NCBI GenBank assembly: GCA_012032855.1
Contig: JAAUQA010000224.1
Coordinates: forward strand, 1 to 5,926
Reading direction: 5' to 3'
Length of the DNA: 5,926 nucleotides
DNA from: Candidatus Competibacteraceae bacterium
GTDB lineage: Bacteria > Pseudomonadota > Gammaproteobacteria > Competibacterales > Competibacteraceae
The notes below the pieces were generated by a model, which was not told where the DNA came from, did not search any database, and saw only the letters and a list, made by a program, of their open reading frames with translations. Made by a program: the position numbers and the translations under genes. Below are positions 1 to 5,264 of this stretch, one piece after another. Positions within the stretch are counted from its first letter, which is position 1; each line of letters opens with the position of its first letter.

Positions 1-1
1 G

Positions 2-320
2 GACCCGGTAGAAGCAGAGGCTGTGGGACGGGCTATCGGCAGCCATAAAACAGCTAACAATCCACTGCTGATCGGTTCAGTCAAAACCAACATCGGTCAT
101 TTGGAATCCGCCTCGGGTATGGCAGGTCTGAGCAAAGTGATCTTGTGTCTACAACACAGGCTTGTACCGCCGTCGTTGCATTTTTCCATACCCAACCCCA
201 ACATCCCGTTCGCTGATCTGAATCTCCGTGTGGTCACCCGCCCGACCCCCTTGTCAAACGCAAGTGGCCCCGTATTGATCGGAGTGAATTCCTTCGGTTT
301 TGGTGGGGCCAACGCACATG
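2..320 (+). other. Ketosynthase (KS) domain, C-terminal end
   Basis: The ketosynthase catalyses decarboxylative condensation. Only its last 100 or so residues are here. The window opens at DPVEAEAV, which in this family follows directly after the HGTGT motif, so the active-site Cys and first His are upstream. The second catalytic His is present in VKTNIGH, with its codon at 98-100 (residue 33 counting from base 2). The domain closes with the typical NSFGFGGANAH motif ending near 320. Nothing in the visible part suggests an inactive KS. Confidence 0.95.
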
Positions 321-2515
321 CACTGCTAAGCGAGTTTGTCCCGAATTTACCAGTCGTTACCAAAGAACCGGAAAAAATAGCAGGTTATATCGCACCCCTG
401 CTGATCTCTGCACGCAGTAAAGAATCGCTGAATACCTTAGCGAATAGTTATCTAAAACTGGTTGCCGACGAATCATTATCATTCGTAGAGATCGCCCGTG
501 CTGCAGCCATGCGTCGCGAACATCATTCTTATCGGCTGGCTGTACTCGGCACCAACCGCGCCGAAATCGCTGGCGCATTGGACTCATTCGCGACGGGCCC
601 CAAACCCGCTGGTATCTGCCATGCGCATTGCCACGCTGGAGCAGGTCGAATCGTCGGCGTGTTTTCCGGCAACGGCGCCCAGTGGTTAGGCATGGGCAGG
701 CGATTGTTCGAAACGGAGCCGGAGTTTCGGCGCTGGATAGAAACAGTGGATAGCGCTTTATCGGTTCATACACAATGGTCGATAGTCGACGAATTATTCG
801 CTGACGAAGAGCAGTCACGACTAGCCATGACTGATATCGCCCAGCCATTGTTATTTGCCATTCAGGTTGCCCTGTGGGAAGTGTTACGCGAACGCGGCGT
901 GGTTTTCGCCGCGGTGCTGGGCCATAGCGTCGGTGAAGTCGCCGCTGCTTACGCCGCTGGAATCCTTGATTTACAAAACGCCGTCAAGGTAATTTTCGAA
1001 CGCAGTCGGTTTCAGCAACACACCCAAGGACAAGGCCGTATGGCCGCTGCAGCATTATCCGTCGACGATGCGCGCCGGGAAATCGCTGATTTCGATGAGC
1101 GCATCGAGATTGCCGCCGTAAACAGCCCTAAATCGATCACCTTGGCCGGACCGTTGACAGACTTGCAACTGCTTGGCGAACGACTGACCGCGCGCAACAT
1201 ATTTTACCGGCTTCTGGATTTGGATTACGCCTTTCACAGTCGCGTCATGGACACGATTGAGGACGGGTTGTGCTCTGCCTTGCAACCATTAAAACCTAAA
1301 GCTAGACAGATCCGTTTCGTGTCTACAGTAACCGGGAATGATCTACAAGGCTCCGAATTAGATGCGCAATATTGGTGGCGGAACGTCCGTTGTCCGGTCC
1401 GGTTTCACGATGCCGTCGAGTTATTGGTTCAGGAAGGACACGAAGTTTTTCTGGAATTAGGGCCCCATGCCATTCTTCAGTACTATCTCAATGAGACCAT
1501 TCGAGCCCGAGAATCTCATGCAGCTGTGATCGGTACGCTGGACCGCAAGGAACCCGAAGATATCCAACTGGCCCGCGGTTTGGGCCAGATCTACGTGCAC
1601 GGTGGCAAGGTCGACTTTCGCCGCCTGTATCGGGGAGGACCGTCACACCAAGTCCCATTGCCCTTGTATCCCTGGAACAAAGAGCATCACTGGTTCGAAG
1701 AAACACCTGAATCGTTACGCTATTTGCATGGCGAGCGAGAGCACCCCTTGCTCGGTTTTCGTCAGTCTGCCACTACAATGGAGTGGCAAAGTCTGATTGA
1801 TACCGATTTGTTTCCTTGGCTCGCAGATCATGTCGTTAACGGGGCTACTCTGCTTCCCGCTGCGGCGTTCACCGAAATGGCATTTGCCGCTGCCGCAGCG
1901 CTGTTTGACGAAGCACCTCTAGAAATCGAGCAGTTGGACATTTTGCGTCCGCTGGAACTCACCGAAAACAAGTCTCGAGTTTTGCAATTCGCAGTTACTG
2001 GGGAAATCGGTTCATTCACCATCAGCAGCCGGGGTTATCTGGAAACGGGTGGTTGGATTATCCACGCCGTCGGTCAATTGCTGCGCGGCACAGAGCAGCG
2101 CATTTCTCACCCGGACGCAGAACTGCTCTCATTGATCCAATCTGGAACCCACCGTCGGTCCGCTGATCATTACAACATAGCTCAACGGTTAGGACTCCAT
2201 TATGGACCGGCTTTTCAGTGCGTCGATGAACTCTGGAGTAACGCCGAATGGAGTTGGGCGAAACTATGCAAACCACCCACCGACACCACGGACTTAGGCG
2301 GGTATCTGTTGCATCCAAGTCTGCTAGATGGTTGTTTGCAGACCTTGTTTGCTATCCTCATGCAGTTCGAGGGTAATGCGGAAAATTGCCTCTATTTACC
2401 GACGGTCATGGGGGCGTGTTGTTTTGCTTCAACCCAGCAAGGTCCCCCAATTCTGCGCGACGCATCTGATCAAAACCAGTGTCCGTTCGGTGGTTGCAGA
2501 CTTTTCCTTATTTGA
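2..2515 (+). CDS. PKS segment 1: KS end, AT and most of DH
   Basis: This is the first reading segment of the PKS, open from the window edge with no start codon. It holds the end of the ketosynthase, the KS-AT adaptor, a full acyltransferase, the post-AT linker (VPLPLYPW) and most of the dehydratase. The GTG at 23 could pass as a start but is internal: the codons before it (DPVEAEAV) continue the conserved KS sequence. PKS similarity in this frame ends at the G run at 2410-2414, after LPTVMG. The remaining codons to the TGA at 2513-2515 (ACCFASTQQ and onward) do not resemble a dehydratase. They are the out-of-frame result of one extra G. The meaningful coding part is therefore 2 to about 2411. 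Confidence 0.9.
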   Translation, partial: DPVEAEAVGRAIGSHKTANNPLLIGSVKTNIGHLESASGMAGLSKVILCLQHRLVPPSLHFSIPNPNIPFADLNLRVVTRPTPLSNASGPVLIGVNSFGFGGANAHALLSEFVPNLPVVTKEPEKIAGYIAPLLISARSKESLNTLANSYLKLVADESLSFVEIARAAAMRREHHSYRLAVLGTNRAEIAGALDSFATGPKPAGICHAHCHAGAGRIVGVFSGNGAQWLGMGRRLFETEPEFRRWIETVDSALSVHTQWSIVDELFADEEQSRLAMTDIAQPLLFAIQVALWEVLRERGVVFAAVLGHSVGEVAAAYAAGILDLQNAVKVIFERSRFQQHTQGQGRMAAAALSVDDARREIADFDERIEIAAVNSPKSITLAGPLTDLQLLGERLTARNIFYRLLDLDYAFHSRVMDTIEDGLCSALQPLKPKARQIRFVSTVTGNDLQGSELDAQYWWRNVRCPVRFHDAVELLVQEGHEVFLELGPHAILQYYLNETIRARESHAAVIGTLDRKEPEDIQLARGLGQIYVHGGKVDFRRLYRGGPSHQVPLPLYPWNKEHHWFEETPESLRYLHGEREHPLLGFRQSATTMEWQSLIDTDLFPWLADHVVNGATLLPAAAFTEMAFAAAAALFDEAPLEIEQLDILRPLELTENKSRVLQFAVTGEIGSFTISSRGYLETGGWIIHAVGQLLRGTEQRISHPDAELLSLIQSGTHRRSADHYNIAQRLGLHYGPAFQCVDELWSNAEWSWAKLCKPPTDTTDLGGYLLHPSLLDGCLQTLFAILMQFEGNAENCLYLPTVMGACCFASTQQGPPILRDASDQNQCPFGGCRLFLI
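395..640 (+). other. KS-AT adaptor (linker) region
   Basis: This is the structural linker that packs between KS and AT in type I PKS and FAS. It begins at PLLISARSKESL and runs through AAAMRREHHSYRLAVLG, which matches the usual LSARS start and RRxHHxxRLAV end. No catalytic role is expected. Confidence 0.75.
647..1540 (+). other. Acyltransferase (AT) domain, probably malonyl-type
   Basis: The AT loads an extender unit from acyl-CoA onto the ACP. It starts at RIVGVFSGNGAQW, the usual FxGQGAQW strand with N in place of the first Q. The nucleophile motif GHSVGE has its Ser codon at 926-928 (residue 309). The conserved Arg is within FERSRF near 1000-1010. The specificity motif is YAFH, with its His codon at 1235-1237 (residue 412). 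HAFH is the usual malonyl form and YASH the usual methylmalonyl form, so this is a hybrid. A Val after the Ser, and a Phe before the His, favour malonyl-CoA, but I would not rely on it. The domain ends with VFLELGPHAIL near 1475. Confidence 0.93.
1560..1710 (+). other. Post-AT linker
   Basis: This is the conserved linker after the AT that wraps back onto the KS. It reads YVHGGKVDFRRLY and then VPLPLYPWNKEHHW, matching the family consensus LPxYPWxRxxxW. It separates AT from DH. Confidence 0.8.
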
Positions 2516-2600
2516 CGAGGATAAGGTTCTCGTTGCGCATTTATCCGGCTGTCGGTTCAGGCGATTGGAATTGCGTTCGGTCAGATCTTTGCCAGCTCTT
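1740..2600 (+). other. Dehydratase (DH) domain, interrupted by a frameshift
   Basis: The DH removes water from the beta-hydroxyacyl-ACP to give an enoyl product. It begins at HPLLGFR. The first half of the double hotdog has the catalytic HxxxGxxxxP motif, seen as HVVNGATLLP with the His codon at 1829-1831 (residue 610). YGPAFQ is present near 2200-2218. The second half has LLDGCLQ, with the catalytic Asp codon at 2327-2329 (residue 776) and the family's DxxxQ spacing. Both catalytic residues are intact, so the domain should be active if the frame is repaired at 2410-2414. After the repair, GRVVLLQPSKVP and VADFSLFDEDKVLVAHLSG complete it. Confidence 0.9.
2410..2414 (+). other. Frameshift site 1: G run, one base too many
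   Basis: Five consecutive Gs occur here. Read as written the frame gives VMGACCF and soon stops. With four Gs it gives VMGRVVLLQP and continues the dehydratase in the next frame. A one-base insertion in a homopolymer is the simplest explanation. Confidence 0.85.
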
Positions 2601-3899
2601 TATCGTTTTCAGCCGGTCGTTTGTGATCCACCTGCAGTCCGGGTTCCGCCAGATTCAACAACACTAGAAGCTGTTTCATCGGCGATGGCGACAGCGGTCT
2701 TGAAAACCGTTGCACAAAACCAGCATGAGATCTATCAAGAGGAGGTGGAACCGCTACTTGATGCTTTAGCTGGGGCCTTTGCGTATCAGACGCTATTACC
2801 GTTGCTGAATACGGACGGCACGTTAACCCGAGAGGACTTACAACATGGCGTTCTCAGCGACCAAGAATCCCTAATCCGCTATCTGTTAAGCCTTGCCGAA
2901 GACGATGGCTATTTACTGAATACCACGGAGGGGTGGCAGCTCAACCCCGATAAATCGATTTTTCCGGCGCAAGATATCTGGCGCCTGCTGTTGGCGGAAC
3001 ATGCCGAACTACTACCTGAACTGGTGCAAATTGGTCGCTGTGGTCTAAATCTAGCTGCTGTGCTGAAAGGAAACACCGAGCCCGGTTGGTTACAGAACCC
3101 GCAAGGCTCAGCCATACTAACCCATTTGCGTGACAACTCTATTAGCTTGGGGCCGGTCAATGAGGGACTACGTGCGGCAATCGCTGAGTTCGTCCACCAT
3201 TGGAGCAATCACAGACGCCTTAGACTACTGCATTTAGGCCATGAACAGCCCGAGTTGATATACAGCTTATTACCGCTACTGCCCAAGGATGGATTTGACT
3301 ATGTCGTCGCCAGCCCGGAAGAAGACGTTCTTGCATTCATTGAGGGTGAATTCAGCACCCATCCGAACGTTTCGACGTGGCGACTCAGTGCTGAGGATAA
3401 GCAACCCGAACATCACTATGATCTGGTAGTATCCTGGGACTTGTCGAGTCGCACGGTTCAGTTATCACGGGATCTTGCCTGGATTCAACGGCAATTACGG
3501 CCACAAGGATTGGCTTTATTCGTTGGCCGGAACCCAACTCGCTCAATGGATCTGGTGGAAGGGATACATCCATCTTGGTGGGTGGCGGAACGGTCCGATA
3601 AGACTCCTATCTCTCGCGCTTTACCCGAAAGGTGCTGGCTTGCGGCCTTAACGGAGGCCGACTACCGTGCCGTTGAACTGCTGTCCCCACAGCAGGTTCC
3701 ACTGCGCAACGCCTTTTTGCTCGCTGCTTGGCCCTCCCAACCCCCCCCATTGGCGCCGGTGACTGAAGAACCTACAACGGAATCGCGTTCCGTGCTTATC
3801 CTCAGCTCTGATCGCGGTATCAAGCCATACTTTGGCTCAAGCCATGCTCAACGGCCTTGCGAACACAGCAACCCGAACCTGCTGGGCGATGATCGGTGA
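2412..3899 (+). CDS. PKS segment 2: end of DH and methyltransferase-like region
   Basis: This is the second reading segment, entered from segment 1 by dropping one G from the run at 2410-2414. It reads GRVVLLQPSKVP and completes the C-terminal part of the dehydratase to about 2600. A methyltransferase-like region follows (about 2690-3620), then the first strand of the psi-KR fold (SVLILSSDRG, about 3789-3818). An ATG-like start at 2328 in this frame lies inside the dehydratase and overlaps segment 1 out of frame, so I do not believe translation begins there. PKS similarity stops at about 3821. The codons from there to the TGA at 3897-3899 are out-of-frame readthrough. The segment has no independent ribosome binding site and is not a separate gene. 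Confidence 0.85.
   Translation, partial: GRVVLLQPSKVPQFCATHLIKTSVRSVVADFSLFDEDKVLVAHLSGCRFRRLELRSVRSLPALYRFQPVVCDPPAVRVPPDSTTLEAVSSAMATAVLKTVAQNQHEIYQEEVEPLLDALAGAFAYQTLLPLLNTDGTLTREDLQHGVLSDQESLIRYLLSLAEDDGYLLNTTEGWQLNPDKSIFPAQDIWRLLLAEHAELLPELVQIGRCGLNLAAVLKGNTEPGWLQNPQGSAILTHLRDNSISLGPVNEGLRAAIAEFVHHWSNHRRLRLLHLGHEQPELIYSLLPLLPKDGFDYVVASPEEDVLAFIEGEFSTHPNVSTWRLSAEDKQPEHHYDLVVSWDLSSRTVQLSRDLAWIQRQLRPQGLALFVGRNPTRSMDLVEGIHPSWWVAERSDKTPISRALPERCWLAALTEADYRAVELLSPQQVPLRNAFLLAAWPSQPPPLAPVTEEPTTESRSVLILSSDRGIKPYFGSSHAQRPCEHSNPNLLGDDR
2690..3620 (+). other. C-methyltransferase-like region lacking the SAM-binding glycine motif
   Basis: This region sits where PKS C-methyltransferases are found, between DH and psi-KR/ER. 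It has the matching outline: a helical lead-in (LLDALAGAFAYQTLLPLL, LIRYLLSLAEDDGYLL), a central Rossmann-like part, YDLVVSWDL at 3417-3443, QRQLRPQGLALFV near 3486-3525, and a WW-containing end (HPSWW) near 3570. An active enzyme has a glycine-rich SAM site such as EIGAGTGG after the first strand. Here that position reads LHLGHEQPE (about 3228-3254), with only one glycine. I infer a vestigial or structural domain without methylation activity. The frame is open throughout, so this loss is not a frameshift artefact. A fully non-methyltransferase linker of similar size is the alternative. Confidence 0.7.
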
Positions 3900-4410
3900 G
3901 ACAAGAACAGCAGATCCGGACATTAACCTTGCTGCCACCGAACGTGAAGACTTTAGCGGCCTATTGTCGGATTTAGCGCAGCAAGAGGACTATCCAGAGG
4001 TGGTCATCAATCTGCTTGGTTTACAGACCGCCATCGATCCCGAGGAAACCGACCCATTGGTGGATCAGCAACTCGGTTGCTTGGCCACCATGCATCTGGT
4101 TCAAGCGCTAGCGGAAATCGCTTACGATAAATCACCGCAGTTGGTAATCGTCACCACCAATGGGTTAGTCCATCCCGCTCAGCAAGAAAGCGCAGCAACA
4201 CCCGTACCTTCTCAATGGGCGCTGACCGGCTTGCGACGGGTTATTGCCAACGAACATCCGGCACTGCATTGTAGGCTTGTAGATCTGCAAGGCGAGGACC
4301 CTATTGGAAGTGCAGCAGAGGCCCTGATTCGGGAATTGGATGCGGTTGATGATGAGGACGAGGTGATCCTCAACGGGCAATCCCGTTACGGTCTGCGGCT
4401 ACGCACTATC
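3765..4410 (+). other. Psi-KR structural subdomain of the ketoreductase
   Basis: In fully reducing modules the non-catalytic half of the ketoreductase lies before the ER. Here it begins at RSVLILSSDRG and, after the one-base repair at 3822-3823, continues SHTLAQAML. PEVVINLLGLQ, QLVIVTTNG, the SQWALTGLRRVIANEHPALHCRLVDL stretch (about 4210-4285) and EVILNGQSRYGLRLR (about 4360-4402) match the usual pattern of a truncated Rossmann fold, with the characteristic GLxRVxxxEHP and LVDL motifs. It has no catalytic residues by design. Its presence implies that a catalytic KR should follow the ER, but the window loses homology there. Confidence 0.85.
3822..3823 (+). other. Frameshift site 2: AA, one base too many
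   Basis: Reading ATC and then AGC (dropping one A) joins DRGI to SHTLAQAML and keeps the psi-KR fold continuous. As written, the frame diverts to KPYFGSSHAQ and stops at 3899. The exact base is less certain than at site 1, because a two-base loss a few codons away would give the same phase. Confidence 0.7.
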
Positions 4411-5061
4411 TTGCCTGAATTATTGGATGAAACGCCCCGTCCGGAAAACACCGACTACCACCTAGATTTCAGCGCCCCCGGTTCATTGGATAATCTCCAA
4501 TGGCACCGTCAGCAAACCCGCCAAGTCGGGGATGACGAAATCCAGGTACAGGTACGCGCCGCTGGGCTCAATTTCCGCGATGTCATGTGGGCGATGGGGC
4601 TGTTACAGGACGAGGCGGTTGAGGACGGATTTGCCGGCCCCACGCTGGGAATGGAATGTTCCGGCATCGTCGAGCAAGTCGGGGATGCCGTTGCAGACTT
4701 TCAAGTCGGCGACGAGGTGGTGTGTTTTGCACCGAGCTGTTTCGCCAATCGGATTATCGCCAAGACCACTGCAACGGCCTTAAAACCGCAGCAGCTGTCC
4801 TTCGAAGCCGCAGCGACCATCCCAAGCGCCTTTTTTACCGTCTACTACGCGTTACACCACTTGGCCCAAGTACAACCCGGAGAGCGGGTATTGATCCACG
4901 GCGCGGCTGGTGGCGTCGGACTAGCTGCAATTCAGTACGCGCGATACATTGGCGCCGAGATATTCGCCACTGCTGGCACTCCAGAGAAAAGGGACTTTCT
5001 GGCATTGCTCGGTGTGGAAAAATTTATGATTCCCGTTCGCTCGACTTTGCTAATGCGATAG
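3823..5061 (+). CDS. PKS segment 3: psi-KR and most of ER
   Basis: This is the third reading segment, joined to segment 2 by dropping one A at 3822-3823 (DRGI then SHTLAQAML). It carries most of the structural KR subdomain (to about 4410) and the enoylreductase from about 4440 through its nucleotide-binding site. Recognisable ER landmarks are GLNFRDV (about 4564-4584), the LGMECSG stretch near 4645-4665 and the NADPH-binding VLIHGAAGGVG (4888-4920). ER similarity in this frame ends after LLGVEK at about 5022. The last codons (FMIPVRSTLLMR, then TAG at 5059-5061) are readthrough caused by one missing base in the A/T run at 5018-5025. A TTG at 3832 could be mistaken for a start, but similarity begins upstream of it. 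Confidence 0.88.
   Translation, partial: SHTLAQAMLNGLANTATRTCWAMIGETRTADPDINLAATEREDFSGLLSDLAQQEDYPEVVINLLGLQTAIDPEETDPLVDQQLGCLATMHLVQALAEIAYDKSPQLVIVTTNGLVHPAQQESAATPVPSQWALTGLRRVIANEHPALHCRLVDLQGEDPIGSAAEALIRELDAVDDEDEVILNGQSRYGLRLRTILPELLDETPRPENTDYHLDFSAPGSLDNLQWHRQQTRQVGDDEIQVQVRAAGLNFRDVMWAMGLLQDEAVEDGFAGPTLGMECSGIVEQVGDAVADFQVGDEVVCFAPSCFANRIIAKTTATALKPQQLSFEAAATIPSAFFTVYYALHHLAQVQPGERVLIHGAAGGVGLAAIQYARYIGAEIFATAGTPEKRDFLALLGVEKFMIPVRSTLLMR
5018..5025 (+). other. Frameshift site 3: A/T run, one base too few
   Basis: The sequence is five As followed by three Ts. A sixth A would give GVEKIYDSRSLDF and a fourth T would give GVEKFYDSRSLDF. Either restores the enoylreductase. As written the frame reads FMIPVRS and stops at 5061. 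Confidence 0.85.
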
Positions 5062-5264
5062 TCGACGCGACCGGCGGCGAGGGGGTGGATGTGGTGCTCA
5101 ATTCGCTGGCTGGCGAAGCTATCGAACGCAATCTCCGCATCCTACGCCCGTTCGGCCGGTTTCTCGAACTGGGCAAGCGGGATTTTTACGCCGATAGCAA
5201 GATCGGTCTGCGTCCGTTCCGTAATAATATTACCTATTTCGCATCGACGCCGATCAATTGCTGA
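5019..5264 (+). CDS. PKS segment 4: C-terminal part of ER
   Basis: This is the fourth reading segment. It continues the enoylreductase after the frame change in the A5T3 run: KIYDSRSLDFANAIVDATGG follows directly from LLGVE. It contains the conserved PKS ER stretch VVLNSLAGEAI and the LGKRD motif, whose Lys codon is at 5175-5177 and Asp codon at 5181-5183. Both residues are conserved in this ER family. Similarity stops after ITYF at about 5240. The frame then runs into a TGA at 5262-5264. The longer open frame upstream in this phase, back to 4656, is only an out-of-frame reading of segment 3 and should be ignored. Confidence 0.88.
   Translation, partial: KIYDSRSLDFANAIVDATGGEGVDVVLNSLAGEAIERNLRILRPFGRFLELGKRDFYADSKIGLRPFRNNITYFASTPINC
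5241..5241 (+). other. Frameshift site 4: single G where GG is expected
   Basis: Adding one G gives TYFGIDADQLLTNRP, which fits the ER consensus. As written the frame reads TYFASTPINC and then stops at 5264. Confidence 0.85.

Noticed and set aside
97..2318. Minus-strand open frames opposite the KS, AT and DH coding region (for example 357-848 and 2058-2318)
   Set aside because: They lie antisense to well-conserved PKS domains, show no recognisable protein motifs and have no independent start signals. They are shadows of the real coding strand.
2328..2340. ATG-like start at 2328 as the beginning of a separate gene
   Set aside because: It falls inside the dehydratase, immediately at the catalytic Asp codon of the real frame. 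Similarity in the new frame begins only after the G run at 2410-2414.
2405..2420. Programmed ribosomal frameshift at the G run
   Set aside because: There is no typical slippery heptamer with a stimulatory element that I can see, PKS genes are not known for this, and three other unrelated frame changes occur nearby. A run-length error explains all of them.
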